From NCBI RefSeq assembly GCF_018332695.1, contig NZ_BOQN01000040.1:1-64000 (forward strand): a stretch of DNA of 64,000 bases. The letters are read 5' to 3'. This DNA comes from Paractinoplanes toevensis. Its GTDB lineage: Bacteria; Actinomycetota; Actinomycetes; Mycobacteriales; Micromonosporaceae. The notes below the pieces were generated by a model. The model was given only the letters and a program-made list of their open reading frames with translations, searched no databases and was not told where the DNA came from. Shown piece after piece: positions 43,235 to 53,118 of the stretch (within the stretch, counting starts at the first letter, position 1; each line of letters opens with the position of its first letter). A program made the translations under genes and the position numbers.

Positions 43235-44395
43235 ATGACGACGCGCCGGGCCTGGGCCGCCCTGGTGGTGTTGTCGCTGGCCGCGTTCGCGTTCGTCACC
43301 ACCGAACTGCTGCCGATCGGCCTGCTCACCGTCATGGCACCTGATCTGGATCGGTCACGGTCGCAGGTGGGGTTGCTGGTGAGCGGCTACGCCGTGGTCG
43401 TCGTGCTGGCGTCGATCCCGCTGACCCTGCTCACCCAGCGTGTTCCGCGGCGGCAACTGCTCACCGTCACGATGGTGGTGTTCGCGGCTGCCGACCTGGC
43501 CGGGGCGCTGGCTCCGACGTACGCGATCCTGGCCGGCTCCCGGCTGATCACCGCGTTGACGCAGGCTCTTTTCTGGTCGGTCGCGGCGCCCGCCGTGACC
43601 GGCCTTTTCCCGGTCGGGAAACGCGGCCGGGTGGTGGCGCTGTTCGGGGTCGGGCCGGCGCTGGCGCCGGTTCTCGGGGTGCCGCTGTGCACCTGGCTGG
43701 GGCAGCAGACCGGCTGGCGAACGGCGTTCGTGCTGATGGCGGTGTTCGGCGTGGTGACCGCGGTGGCGGTGGCCGCGCTCATCCCGTCCTACGCGCCGGC
43801 CGACGGCGGCGCGGCCCGCGGTACCGCGCCGGACCGGCGCGAATTCCGGATCATCGTGGTGGTCACGGCGGTGGGCATCACCGGCTTCCTGACATTTTCG
43901 ACGTACGTCACCCCGTTCCTGCTCGACGTCTCGGGATTCGGTGCCGGTGCTCTGGCGCCGCTGCTGTTCGTGGCGGGGGCCGCCGGCACGCTGGGTACGA
44001 TCGCGGTCTCCCGCACGCTCGACCGCCATCCGGTCGGATCGATGCTGGTGCCCCTGGCGATCGGCGCGGCCGCGCTGCTGGCGCTGGCCGCCCTCGGTGG
44101 GTTGCGGCCGGTCACGGCGCTTCTGCTGGGTGGGCAGGGGCTGGCGTACGCCGCTTTCGCCACCGCCCTGCAGAACCGCATGTTGCAGGTCGCGCCGGGC
44201 AGCACCGACCTCGCCTCGGCGACACTGGGTTCCGCGTTCAACGTCGGGATCGCCGCGGGGTCACTCCTGGGCGGTGCGTTGCTGCCCGGGTACGGCCCGC
44301 GCTCGCTCGCCCTGACCGGTGGCCTGCTCGTCGTGGCCGCGGTGGCAATGCTCGCCGCCGACCTATGCAAAAAACCTGCAAATCAGATTCATTGA
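43235..44395 (+). CDS. MFS efflux transporter (DHA1/AraJ-like)
   Basis: A 386-residue permease with 12 membrane helices. FAFVTTELLPIGLL in helix 1 and ITALTQALFWSVAAPAVTGLFPVGKRGRVVALFGVGPALAPVLGVPLCTWLG (motif C region, antiporter signature) place it in the drug:H+ antiporter-1 group. It probably exports a drug or sugar. ATG 43235 is chosen; no strong ribosome site is visible, so the message may be nearly leaderless. Confidence 0.9.
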   Translation: MTTRRAWAALVVLSLAAFAFVTTELLPIGLLTVMAPDLDRSRSQVGLLVSGYAVVVVLASIPLTLLTQRVPRRQLLTVTMVVFAAADLAGALAPTYAILAGSRLITALTQALFWSVAAPAVTGLFPVGKRGRVVALFGVGPALAPVLGVPLCTWLGQQTGWRTAFVLMAVFGVVTAVAVAALIPSYAPADGGAARGTAPDRREFRIIVVVTAVGITGFLTFSTYVTPFLLDVSGFGAGALAPLLFVAGAAGTLGTIAVSRTLDRHPVGSMLVPLAIGAAALLALAALGGLRPVTALLLGGQGLAYAAFATALQNRMLQVAPGSTDLASATLGSAFNVGIAAGSLLGGALLPGYGPRSLALTGGLLVVAAVAMLAADLCKKPANQIH

Positions 44396-44550
44396 CTCGC
44401 GTATATCGGCGATGGGAGATTCCAATACGGAATACCCGTCCCCCGGAAACCGCCGGTCCCCGCCCCAGGGACGCGTCGCAAGCTGCGGTTATGCAGCGGC
44501 GAATTCAAATTACTTACGCGCTGGCGGTCTCCATTTGCGACAAGGAGTAA

Positions 44551-46389
44551 ATGCGCATGACACCACACCCACGCGCCCGCCGGATTCGCCGGCTGGCCGG
44601 TGTCGGCGGTCTGGTCACGCTGGTCACGGCGGGCCTCTTCGTCACCGTAACGAACGCTGAGGCCGCCACCGTCTTCAGCGCCGACTTCGAGAACGGCAGC
44701 ACCAGCGGCTGGTCGAAATCGGGCGGCACCTGGGCGGTCGTCTCGGACGGCTCGCAGGTGCTCCAGCAGTCCGACACCGGCTCCGAGCGGGCCCGCGACT
44801 TCGCCGGCCAGACCAGCTGGACGAACTACTCGGTGCAGGCCCGGGTCAAAGCCACCGCGTTCGCCTCGACCAGCGGCGTGGTGTCGATCACCGCCCGGGC
44901 GGCCGGCGCTACCAAGATGTACCGCCTGTCGCTGACCGGCAGCGGCAAGGTCCAGCTGGAGACGATGAACGGCAGCGCCGTCTCGGTTCTCGGCAGCCTC
45001 AGCCAGACGATCTCCACGAGCACCTTCTACACGCTGAGACTGTCGGTGAACGGGTCGACGATCAGCGGCACGGTCAACGGCACGAGCGTGGGCAGCGCCA
45101 CCGACAGCACGATCAGTGCCGGCCGGATCGGGCTGCTCACCGAACACGCGTCGGGCCGCTTCGACGACATCGTGGTGGACGACGGCGGCGGCACGACGCC
45201 GACCACCTCACCGACCGCCTCCCCGACCTCGTCCCCGACGGCGTCACCCACGGTGTCCCCGACGGTCTCGCCGACCGTCTCGCCGACCACGTCGCCGCCG
45301 ACCTCGAACGCGCTCTACGTCGCGCCGAACGGCACCGACTCGGCGGCCGGCACCCAGGCGGCGCCCACCACGCTCGCCTCGGCGGTCACCCGGATCGCGG
45401 CCGGCGGCACGATCTACATGCGCGGCGGCACCTACTCCTACTCGGCGACCCAGACCATCGCGGCCGGCAACAACGGCACGTCGAGCGCCCGTAAGACTCT
45501 CTCGGCGTACCCCGGGGAAACTCCGATCTTGAATTTCTCGGCGCAGGCCGAGGACACGGCGGCTCGCGGGCTCGCCCTCAACGGCAACTACTGGCGCGTC
45601 TACGGCCTGATCGTCGAACGGGCCGGTGACAACGGCATCTTCGTCGGCGGCAGCAACAACATCATCGAGCGCACGGTGACCCGCTACAACCGCGACACCG
45701 GCCTGCAGCTGTCCCGGATCGCCTCGGACACGCCGAACAGCCAGTGGCCGGCGAACAACCTGGTGCTCTCGGCCGAATCGCACGACAACGCCGACTCCGA
45801 CGGCGAGGACGCCGACGGCTTCGCCGCGAAACTGACGGTCGGAAGCGGCAACATCTTCCGGTACGCCGTTTCGCACAACAACATCGACGACGGCTGGGAC
45901 CTCTACACGAAGACCGACACCGGCCCGATCGGCGTGGTCACCATCGAGGATTCGCTCGCCTACAACAACGGCACCCTCAGTAACGGTGGCCAGGCCGGCG
46001 CCGGTGACCGCAACGGCTTCAAGCTGGGCGGCGAGGACATCGCGGTGAACCACGTCGTGCGGCGCAGCTTCGCGGTGAAGAACGGCAAGCACGGCTTCAC
46101 CTTCAACAGCAACCCCGGTTCGATGACCATCGCGAACAACGTCGCGGTGGACAACACCGAGCGCAACTTCAACTTCGACGGCGGAACATCGACATTCACC
46201 AACAACACCTCCTGCCGTACGTCGAGCGGCACGAACGACCGCATCATCGGAAGTGCCGACAGCACGAACCAGTTCTGGTCCGGCACCAACGGCTCCCGTT
46301 GCTCCGCGTACACCGGTGCCCTGACCTGGTCCTTCGACTCGGCCGGCAAGCTGATCGTGAAGTTCGGCGGCGTGGTGGCCACCCCGTAA
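44551..46389 (+). CDS. Secreted pectate lyase, polysaccharide lyase family 9, with LamG-like domain
   Basis: A 612-residue exoenzyme. Signal peptide about 1-39 (ending NAEA); LamG-like domain about 40-212 (FSADFENGSTSGWSKSGGTW ... GRIGLLTEHASGRFDDIVVDD); a Thr/Ser/Pro linker of repeated SPT units (about 218-252); and a PL9 right-handed beta-helix starting ALYVAPNGTDSAAGTQAAP. PL9 marks are ESHDNADSDGEDADGFAAKLTVGSGN (Ca2+-binding Asp residues) and GDRNGFKLGGEDIAVNH (catalytic Lys in GFKLGG). Cleaves pectate endo-wise. AAGGAG precedes ATG 44551. The LamG-like domain resembles that of the PL1 enzyme at 19931. Confidence 0.92.
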   Translation: MRMTPHPRARRIRRLAGVGGLVTLVTAGLFVTVTNAEAATVFSADFENGSTSGWSKSGGTWAVVSDGSQVLQQSDTGSERARDFAGQTSWTNYSVQARVKATAFASTSGVVSITARAAGATKMYRLSLTGSGKVQLETMNGSAVSVLGSLSQTISTSTFYTLRLSVNGSTISGTVNGTSVGSATDSTISAGRIGLLTEHASGRFDDIVVDDGGGTTPTTSPTASPTSSPTASPTVSPTVSPTVSPTTSPPTSNALYVAPNGTDSAAGTQAAPTTLASAVTRIAAGGTIYMRGGTYSYSATQTIAAGNNGTSSARKTLSAYPGETPILNFSAQAEDTAARGLALNGNYWRVYGLIVERAGDNGIFVGGSNNIIERTVTRYNRDTGLQLSRIASDTPNSQWPANNLVLSAESHDNADSDGEDADGFAAKLTVGSGNIFRYAVSHNNIDDGWDLYTKTDTGPIGVVTIEDSLAYNNGTLSNGGQAGAGDRNGFKLGGEDIAVNHVVRRSFAVKNGKHGFTFNSNPGSMTIANNVAVDNTERNFNFDGGTSTFTNNTSCRTSSGTNDRIIGSADSTNQFWSGTNGSRCSAYTGALTWSFDSAGKLIVKFGGVVATP

Positions 46390-46396
46390 CCACGGC

Positions 46397-46434
46397 CCGG
46401 GGCCGGGGCGTCAAGCCCCGGCCCCGGCTTTTTC
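46397..46434 (+). terminator. Rho-independent terminator of the PL9 gene
   Basis: A perfect 13-bp GC stem (46397-46409 with 46415-46427), 5-nt loop GTCAA, followed by a T-rich tail (46429-46436). It begins 7 bp after the stop codon. Confidence 0.92.
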
Positions 46435-46468
46435 TTAATGTCTGACGGCCGCGCGCCGATGGACAGCC

Positions 46469-48649
46469 GTGCAGGGAGTGCGGCTTTGGCGGGGCTGGGT
46501 TGCGATCGGGTTGCTGGCGACGGCCGGCTACTACCTGGTGCCCGCGGACACGTTCGCGTCGAACCTCGTCTACAACGCCATCGGCCTGACCTCCGGGCTG
46601 CTGATCCTGGTCGCGCTGCGGCTGTACCGGCCCGCGCGCCCGGCCATGTGGTACCTCTTCTCGGCCGGGCAGATCCTGTCCGTCGTCGGTGACTTAACCT
46701 GGGAGTACTACGAGTACGTGCGGCACGAGGAGCCCTACCCCTCGTTCGCGGACCTGTTCTACGTCTGCTCGTACCTGCCGCTGATCGCCGGGTTGCTGCT
46801 GCTGATGCGCCGGCGCCGCGGCAACGCCGGGGGCGTGCTCGACGCCGCCATGGTCGCGACCGGGCTGGGCCTGGCCCTGTGGGTGTTCGTGCTGCACCCG
46901 ATCGCGGCCGCCGGGTCCGCCTCGACGCTGGAACGCTTCATCAGTACGGCCTACCCGGCGCTGGACGCGATGCTGCTGGCCATGCTGGCGCTGCTGTTCG
47001 TCGAGCCGGACGCCCGTACGCCCAGCACCAACATGCTCGGGCTCGCGGCCGTGCTCCTGCTGATCTCCGACGTCGCCTTCTCCGTCGCCACGCTCTACTG
47101 GTCGTACGACGGCCACGCGCTGGACGGCGGCTGGCTGATGTCGTACGTGCTGTGGGCGGCCGCCGCGCTGCACCCGTCGATGGCGGTGCCGCCGGCCGCC
47201 GTGAAGATCGACACCGTGCGGCGGGTCAGCCGCCGGCGCCTGGCCGTGCTGGGCGCCTGCTCGGTGCTGGCGCCCGGCCTGCTGTTCGTCCCCGGGATCG
47301 GCGCCGACGGCGTGGACCGGCTGGTGATCGGCGCCGCCGCGGTGGCCCTGTTCCTGCTCGGGCTGGCCCGGATGGCCGGGTTCGCGCACAAGATCCACGG
47401 CCTGGCCATGCACGACGACCTGACCGGCCTGAGCAACCGCCGGCACCTCTACCAGGTGCTGGACGAGGCGCTGGCCCGCGGCGAGGCCGAAGTCGCCCTG
47501 CTCGGCCTGACCAACTTCAAGGCCATCAACGACGAGGTCGGTCACCGGGTCGGCGACCACCTGCTGGTGCGGTTCGCCGACCGGCTCCGCGTGGCGGCCG
47601 GCCCGGGTGCCGTGGTGGCCCGGACCGACGGCGACGAGTTCGCCGTCCTGCTGCCCGACCTCGATGCCGGGCACCGGCTCGCCGCCACGGTCCACGACCC
47701 GATCCGGGTGGACGACTACGAACTGCTGCTCGGGGCCGCGGTCGGCCTCAGCGACGGCGTCGGCGCCACCGACCCGGCCGAGGTGCTGCGCCGGGCCGGC
47801 GTGGCGATGTACGCGGCGAAACAGACCGGCGAACCGTTCCGCCGCTGGAGCCCGGCCCTGGACGAGCGCACCAGCCAGTACGCCCGGCTCGGCGCCCAGC
47901 TGCGGGCCGGCCTGGACGGCGGCCAGTTCCGGGTGGTCTACCAGCCGATCGTCGCCGTGCCCAGCCGCCGGGTCGTCGCCGTCGAGGCCCTGGTCCGCTG
48001 GGAGCACCCCGTCCGCGGCCCGATCAGCCCGGCCGAGTTCATCCCGGTGGCCGAGCAGAACGGCCTGATCTTCGAGCTGGGCGAGTGGATCCTGGCGACC
48101 GCGTGCCGGCAGCTCGCCGAGTGGCGCACCGAGCTGGGCGACCTGGCCCCCGACCGGGTCAGCGTCAACGCGTCGGCACGCCAGCTGGCCCGGCCCGGTT
48201 TCGCCAACACGGTCGCCCAGGCGCTGGCCGCCGCCCGGTTGCCCGCCGACTGCCTGACCATCGAGATGACCGAGACGGCGGTCTTCCAGGGCGGCCAGGC
48301 CATCAGCACCCTGCACGAGCTGCGCGCCCTGGGCGTCCGCATCGCCCTCGACGACTTCGGCACCGGCCACTCGTCACTCGGCCTGCTGCAGACCGTCCCG
48401 GTGGACATCCTCAAGGTCGACAAGTCGTTCGTCGACAACATCACCGAGACCGGCCGGCACACGGTGATCGCCCGATCCCTGATCCAGATCAGCGAGGGTC
48501 TCGGCCTCACCGCGGTCGCCGAGGGAGTGGAGACCGCCGAACAGGCCGACGTGCTGGAGGGTCTGGGCTACCGGCTGCTGCAGGGCTACTACTTCGGCAA
48601 GCCGTCCAGCCGGCCCGACCTGGCCGCGAGGGAAGCACCGTTCGTGTGA
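46469..48649 (+). CDS. Membrane-bound GGDEF/EAL protein, probable c-di-GMP phosphodiesterase
   Basis: A 726-residue protein. About eight or nine membrane helices (residues about 5-300) precede the GGDEF domain (from HDDLTGLSNRRHL) and the EAL domain. The GGDEF signature is degenerate (TDGDEF) and the usual D-x-D of the metal site is LTNFKAIND, so cyclase activity is doubtful. The EAL domain is intact: VEALVRWEHP, NxSxRQL, EMTET, DDFGTGHSSL, KVDKSF and EGVETAEQ. It should degrade c-di-GMP, and the GGDEF part may bind GTP as a regulatory module. Start GTG 46469; no obvious operon partner. Confidence 0.9.
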   Translation: MQGVRLWRGWVAIGLLATAGYYLVPADTFASNLVYNAIGLTSGLLILVALRLYRPARPAMWYLFSAGQILSVVGDLTWEYYEYVRHEEPYPSFADLFYVCSYLPLIAGLLLLMRRRRGNAGGVLDAAMVATGLGLALWVFVLHPIAAAGSASTLERFISTAYPALDAMLLAMLALLFVEPDARTPSTNMLGLAAVLLLISDVAFSVATLYWSYDGHALDGGWLMSYVLWAAAALHPSMAVPPAAVKIDTVRRVSRRRLAVLGACSVLAPGLLFVPGIGADGVDRLVIGAAAVALFLLGLARMAGFAHKIHGLAMHDDLTGLSNRRHLYQVLDEALARGEAEVALLGLTNFKAINDEVGHRVGDHLLVRFADRLRVAAGPGAVVARTDGDEFAVLLPDLDAGHRLAATVHDPIRVDDYELLLGAAVGLSDGVGATDPAEVLRRAGVAMYAAKQTGEPFRRWSPALDERTSQYARLGAQLRAGLDGGQFRVVYQPIVAVPSRRVVAVEALVRWEHPVRGPISPAEFIPVAEQNGLIFELGEWILATACRQLAEWRTELGDLAPDRVSVNASARQLARPGFANTVAQALAAARLPADCLTIEMTETAVFQGGQAISTLHELRALGVRIALDDFGTGHSSLGLLQTVPVDILKVDKSFVDNITETGRHTVIARSLIQISEGLGLTAVAEGVETAEQADVLEGLGYRLLQGYYFGKPSSRPDLAAREAPFV

Positions 48650-48688
48650 GGATGTCCGCGGACCGATGCTCGCCGATCGGCGGCGGGC

Positions 48689-49588
48689 TCAGGCGTGGGC
48701 GGCGGCAGCCGCCTCCAGGGTCTCGCGGAAGGCTCGAGCCGCCGGTGACGCCGACCCGGCCAGGCGCTGGGCGGTGAAGATGGTGCGGCGGGGCAGGTCG
48801 GGCAGGTCGAGCAGGCGGCAGGAGGTGTCGCGGCCGGCCCAGACCAGGTCGGGGATCAGGGCGACCGCGTTGCCCGACTCGACCAGGCGGATGTGGGCCT
48901 GCAGGTCGGCGGTCTCGTAGCGGACGTCCGGCTCGAAGCCGGTGCCGCGGCACAGCTGCTCGGCGAAGTGCCGGGACGCGGCTCCGCGCGGTTCCATCAC
49001 CCACGGCATCACCCGCGCCTCGGACAGCGAGTCGACCGGGTGCAGCGACGCCGCGACCGAGGGCAGGGCCAGACGGATCGCGTCGGTGGTCAGGGCACGC
49101 CGGTCGAGCCCGGGGTGGTGGGGCGCGGCGTGGGCCGGGTACTGCTCGGCGATCACCATGTCGAAGTCGCGCGCCCACGTCTCGCGGAGCGCCTCCTCCG
49201 GCTCTCGTTGCACCATCTCCACCCGTACATCCGGATATTGCGAAGCCATGGCCCGCAACGTCGACGGCATCAGGGCCAGGGCCGCCGACTGGAAGACGGC
49301 GACCCGGACATTGCCGCTGACCCGGGTCAGGGACGCCTGCAGGGCGGCCTCGGCGCGCTCCAGGGTGTCGAGCACGTCGCCGGCCGACTGGACCAGGACC
49401 TCGGCCTGCGGGGTCAGCCGCACCCGGCGGCCCGCCTTGCGCAGCAGCGGCATCCCGGTTTCCTTTTCCAGCAGGCTGAGCTGCTGCGACACTGCGGAAG
49501 GGGAGAAGTTGAGCGCCTCGGCGACGGCCGCGAGGGTGCCTCGGATGGCCAACTCGCGCAGCAGCACCAGGCGCCGGATCTCGAGCAT
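48689..49588 (-). CDS. LysR-family transcriptional regulator
   Basis: A 299-residue regulator with an N-terminal helix-turn-helix (IRRLVLLRELAIRGTLAAVAEALNFSPSAVSQQLSLLEKETGMPLLRKAGRRVRLTPQAE) and a periplasmic-binding-like effector domain (VRVAVFQSAALALMPSTLRAMASQYPDVRVEMV). It diverges from the putA-like gene with 97 bp between starts, so proline or a related compound is the likely effector. Dyads in that space are weak (GGGTAAT and GTACCC near 49605-49640). Confidence 0.92.
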   Translation of the reverse strand: MLEIRRLVLLRELAIRGTLAAVAEALNFSPSAVSQQLSLLEKETGMPLLRKAGRRVRLTPQAEVLVQSAGDVLDTLERAEAALQASLTRVSGNVRVAVFQSAALALMPSTLRAMASQYPDVRVEMVQREPEEALRETWARDFDMVIAEQYPAHAAPHHPGLDRRALTTDAIRLALPSVAASLHPVDSLSEARVMPWVMEPRGAASRHFAEQLCRGTGFEPDVRYETADLQAHIRLVESGNAVALIPDLVWAGRDTSCRLLDLPDLPRRTIFTAQRLAGSASPAARAFRETLEAAAAAHA

Positions 49589-49685
49589 GTTTTCCCATCC
49601 CGTGGGTAATAGGTAAGGGCAGCTGAAGAGTACCCGTCAAGAACCGTCGCTTTTCCTGAACTGAGGGTCGGAAGACACTGGCGCT

Positions 49686-52600
49686 ATGACTGACCTTGCG
49701 ATGCCCGCTGACACCGACCTGGCCCACGAGGCGGTCGACCTCGTCCGGCGCTGGCTGCACGAGGCCTCCGCCGTCAAGGTGAGCTCGTCGGCCGCGCAGC
49801 TCGCCGGTCTGCTGCGGGACCCCAAGGGGCTCGCCTTCGCGGTCGGCTTCGTCGACGGCGTGGTGCGGCCGGAGGACCTGCGGGTCAGCGCCCGCGCCCT
49901 GGCCACCCTCGCACCGGACGTTCCGAAGTTCCTGCCGGTGCCGCTGCGCGCGGCCGTGCGTCTCGGCGGGCACCTCGCGCCGGTGCTGCCCGGCGTCGTC
50001 GTGCCGGTGGCCCGCCGGGTGCTGCGGCGGATGGTCGGGCACCTCGTCGTGGACGCCACCGACGCGAAGCTCGGCCGGGCCATCGCCCGGATCCGCCGCC
50101 GTGATGTGCGGCTCAACGTCAACCTGCTCGGGGAGGCCGTGCTCGGCCGCGGTGAGGCGTCGCGCCGGCTGCGCGAGACCGAGCGGCTGCTCTCCCGGCC
50201 GGACGTCGACTACGTGTCGATCAAGGTGTCGGCCGCGGTCGAGCCGCACAACCCGTGGGCGTTCGACGAAGCGGTCGACGACATCGTGGACCGGCTGACC
50301 CCGCTGTTCGAGCTCGCGTCGAAGACCGGGAAGAAATTCGTCAACCTCGACATGGAGGAGTACAAGGACCTCGACCTCACCATCGCGGTCTTCACCCGGA
50401 TCCTCGACGAGATCGACGACCTCGAAGCGGGGATCGTGCTCCAGGCGTACCTCCCGGACGCCCTCGCCGCGATGATCCGCCTGCAGGAATGGGCCGCCGC
50501 GCGCCGCGCTCGCGGCGGCGCCGGCATCAAGGTCCGCCTGGTCAAGGGTGCGAACCTGCCGATGGAGAAGGTCGAGGCCGCAGTGCACGGCTGGCCGCTC
50601 GCGACCTGGGAGTCCAAGCAGGCCACCGACGCCAACTACAAGCGGGTCCTCGACTACGCGCTGCGCCCGGAGCACATCCGCAACGTCCGGCTCGGGGTCG
50701 CCGGCCACAATCTCTTCGATATCGCGTACGCCTGGCTGCTGGCCGGCCGGCGCGACGTGCGCGACGGCATCGAGTTCGAAATGCTGCTCGGCATGGCCGA
50801 AGGCCAGGCCGAGGTGGTCCGGCGCGAGGTGGGCGGGTTGCTGCTCTACACCCCGGTGGTACGCCCGGAGCAGTTCGACGTGGCCATCGCCTACCTGATC
50901 CGCCGTCTCGAGGAGGGCGCGAGCCAGGACAACTTCATGTCGGCGGTGTTCGAACTGGACGCGAACGAGGGACTGTTCGCGCGGGAGCGGGACCGTTTCC
51001 TCGCCTCACTGGCAGAGCTGAAGGGCGACGAGGATGTGCCCGCCGCCCGCCGAGTCGCGGAACGCTACGCCGGAACTTCCAGACCACAGCCGGGACAGTT
51101 CGAGAACACGCCGGACACCGATCCGTCCGTCGAGCACAACCGGGCGTGGGTGCGCGATGTCCTGGCCCGGGTACCGCGCTCGGCGGCCGGCACCGCGACC
51201 ATCGACGCGGCCCGTATCACCGACGCCCGGAAGCTCGACGACGTGCTGGGGCGGGCCACCGCGGCCGCCGACGCCTGGCACGCCCGCACCGGCGCCGAGC
51301 GGGGCGCGATCCTGCACCGGATCGGCGACGCCATCGAGGCGCGCCGGGCCGAACTCATCGAGGTGATGGCGGCCGAGACCGGCAAGACCGCCGACCAGGC
51401 CGACCCGGAGGTGTCCGAGGCCGCCGACTTCGCCCACTACTACGGCGAGCTCGCGGCCGGGCTCGACCGCGTCGACGGCGCCACCCCCGTCCCGGTACGC
51501 CTGACCCTGGTCACCCCGCCGTGGAACTTCCCGGTCGCGATCCCGGCCGGCTCCCTGCTGGCCGCCCTGGCCGCCGGTTCGGCCGTCGCGATCAAGCCGG
51601 CCGGCCAGGCCGAACGCTGTGGCGCGGTGCTCGCCGAGATCGTCAAGTCGGTGCTGCCCGACCCCGACCTGCTGACCCTGGTGCAGGTCGAGGAGCAGGA
51701 GCTCGGCCGTGAGCTGATCGCCCACCCGCTGGTCGACCGGGTCGTGCTGACCGGCGCCTACGAGACCGCCAAGCTGTTCCGCGACTTCCGGCCCGACCTG
51801 CCGCTGCTCGCCGAGACCAGCGGAAAGAACGCCATCATCGTCACCCCCAGCGCCGACCTCGACCTCGCGGTCAAGGACGTGGTGGCCTCCGCCTTCGGGC
51901 ACGCCGGCCAGAAGTGCTCGGCCGCGTCGCTGGTGGTGCTGGTCGGTTCGGTGGCCCGCTCGCAGCGGTTCCGCACCCAGCTCCTGGACGCGGCGTCGTC
52001 GCTGACCGTCGGTTACCCGGCCGACCCGCGCACCCAGGTCGGCCCGGTCATCGAACCCGCACAGGGCAAGCTGCTCGCCGGGCTCACCGAGCTGGGCGCG
52101 GGGGAGAAGTGGCTGCTCGAACCGAAGAAGCTCGACGACACCGGGCAGCTCTGGTCGCCGGGCATCCGCGACGGCGTCCGGCGCGGCTCCGACTACCACC
52201 GCACCGAGTACTTCGGCCCGATCCTCGGCGTCATGACCGCGGCCACCCTGGACGAGGCGATCGAACTGGTCAACGAGGTCGACTACGGCCTGACCTCGGG
52301 CATCCACTCGCTGGACGCGGCCGAGGTGCGCACCTGGCTGGACCGGATCGAGGCCGGCAACCTGTACGTCAACCGCGGCATCACCGGCGCCATCGTCCGC
52401 CGCCAGCCGTTCGGCGGCTGGAAGCGCTCGGCCGTCGGCCCCGGCACCAAGGCGGGTGGCCCCAACTACCTGGCCGGACTGACCGGCTGGGCGCCCGCCC
52501 CGGCCGCCGAGGGCGCCAAGGTCACCGACGTCGCGGTGCGGGCCCTGCTCGCCGCCGCCGGCTCGGTGCTCACCGCCGACGAGATCGCCTCGGTGGAGCG

Positions 52601-53072
52601 GGCCGCCGCCAGTGACGCGGCCGCCTGGACCGGCCACTTCCAGCAGTCCGACGTCTCCGGCCTGTGGGCCGAGCGGAACGTCCTGCGGTACCGGCCCACC
52701 CCGGTCGAGGTGCGGCTGGCCGCCGGCGAACCGGTCGCCGCGCTGGTCCGGGTCGTCCTGGCCGGTCTGCTGGCCGGCGCGCCGCTGCGGATCTCGGTGG
52801 CCGCCGCGCTGCCGGAGTCGCTCGCCGCGGCCGTTCCGGCCGACCTGCGGGTCGAGGACGACGCGACCTGGGCGGCCAATCTGACCGCGGGACGGGTACG
52901 CCTGATCGGCCCGGCGACGAACCTGCCGTCCACTCCGGACCTGGCCGTCTGGTCCGGCCCGGTCACCGAGGCCGGCCGGGTCGAGCTGCTGCCGTTCCTG
53001 CACGAGCAGGCGATCAGCATCACCGCCCACCGTTTCGGTAACCCCGACCGCCTCGCAACGGAAGTTCTCTGA
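49686..53072 (+). CDS. putA: Bifunctional proline dehydrogenase / L-glutamate-gamma-semialdehyde dehydrogenase
   Basis: A 1128-residue enzyme oxidising proline to glutamate. The N-terminal PRODH barrel (about residues 30-420) shows VSIKVSAAV, FVNLDMEEYKDLDLT, LQAYLPD and RLVKGAN; it transfers electrons via FAD. The aldehyde dehydrogenase part (about 470-960) has VTPPWNFPVAIPAG, the general base in LLAETSGKNAII, and the nucleophile Cys744 in GHAGQKCSAAS, then VNRGITGAIVRRQPFGGWKRS. A C-terminal region of about 150 residues fits long PutA types. It lacks an N-terminal RHH repressor domain, leaving control to the divergent LysR gene. Hairpin 53085-53112 follows. Confidence 0.95.
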   Translation: MTDLAMPADTDLAHEAVDLVRRWLHEASAVKVSSSAAQLAGLLRDPKGLAFAVGFVDGVVRPEDLRVSARALATLAPDVPKFLPVPLRAAVRLGGHLAPVLPGVVVPVARRVLRRMVGHLVVDATDAKLGRAIARIRRRDVRLNVNLLGEAVLGRGEASRRLRETERLLSRPDVDYVSIKVSAAVEPHNPWAFDEAVDDIVDRLTPLFELASKTGKKFVNLDMEEYKDLDLTIAVFTRILDEIDDLEAGIVLQAYLPDALAAMIRLQEWAAARRARGGAGIKVRLVKGANLPMEKVEAAVHGWPLATWESKQATDANYKRVLDYALRPEHIRNVRLGVAGHNLFDIAYAWLLAGRRDVRDGIEFEMLLGMAEGQAEVVRREVGGLLLYTPVVRPEQFDVAIAYLIRRLEEGASQDNFMSAVFELDANEGLFARERDRFLASLAELKGDEDVPAARRVAERYAGTSRPQPGQFENTPDTDPSVEHNRAWVRDVLARVPRSAAGTATIDAARITDARKLDDVLGRATAAADAWHARTGAERGAILHRIGDAIEARRAELIEVMAAETGKTADQADPEVSEAADFAHYYGELAAGLDRVDGATPVPVRLTLVTPPWNFPVAIPAGSLLAALAAGSAVAIKPAGQAERCGAVLAEIVKSVLPDPDLLTLVQVEEQELGRELIAHPLVDRVVLTGAYETAKLFRDFRPDLPLLAETSGKNAIIVTPSADLDLAVKDVVASAFGHAGQKCSAASLVVLVGSVARSQRFRTQLLDAASSLTVGYPADPRTQVGPVIEPAQGKLLAGLTELGAGEKWLLEPKKLDDTGQLWSPGIRDGVRRGSDYHRTEYFGPILGVMTAATLDEAIELVNEVDYGLTSGIHSLDAAEVRTWLDRIEAGNLYVNRGITGAIVRRQPFGGWKRSAVGPGTKAGGPNYLAGLTGWAPAPAAEGAKVTDVAVRALLAAAGSVLTADEIASVERAAASDAAAWTGHFQQSDVSGLWAERNVLRYRPTPVEVRLAAGEPVAALVRVVLAGLLAGAPLRISVAAALPESLAAAVPADLRVEDDATWAANLTAGRVRLIGPATNLPSTPDLAVWSGPVTEAGRVELLPFLHEQAISITAHRFGNPDRLATEVL

Positions 53073-53084
53073 CAGTTTTCCGCG

Positions 53085-53112
53085 CCCCCGCCCGCTACAG
53101 TGCGGGCGGGGG
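53085..53112 (+). terminator. Hairpin after putA that contains the next gene's ribosome site
   Basis: CCCCCGCCCGC (53085-53095) pairs perfectly with GCGGGCGGGGG (53102-53112) around a 6-nt loop. It lies 12 bp after the putA stop and ends 6 bp before ATG 53119. The only purine-rich sequence before that ATG (GGCGGGGG) is the right arm of the stem, so it may both end putA RNA and mask ribosome binding on read-through RNA. Confidence 0.7.
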
Positions 53113-53118
53113 TAGCAG

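Noticed and set aside
46879..48777. A long plus frame overlapping the GGDEF/EAL gene
   Set aside because: Arg/Gly/Pro-rich shadow in a second frame; the GGDEF/EAL frame has all domain motifs.
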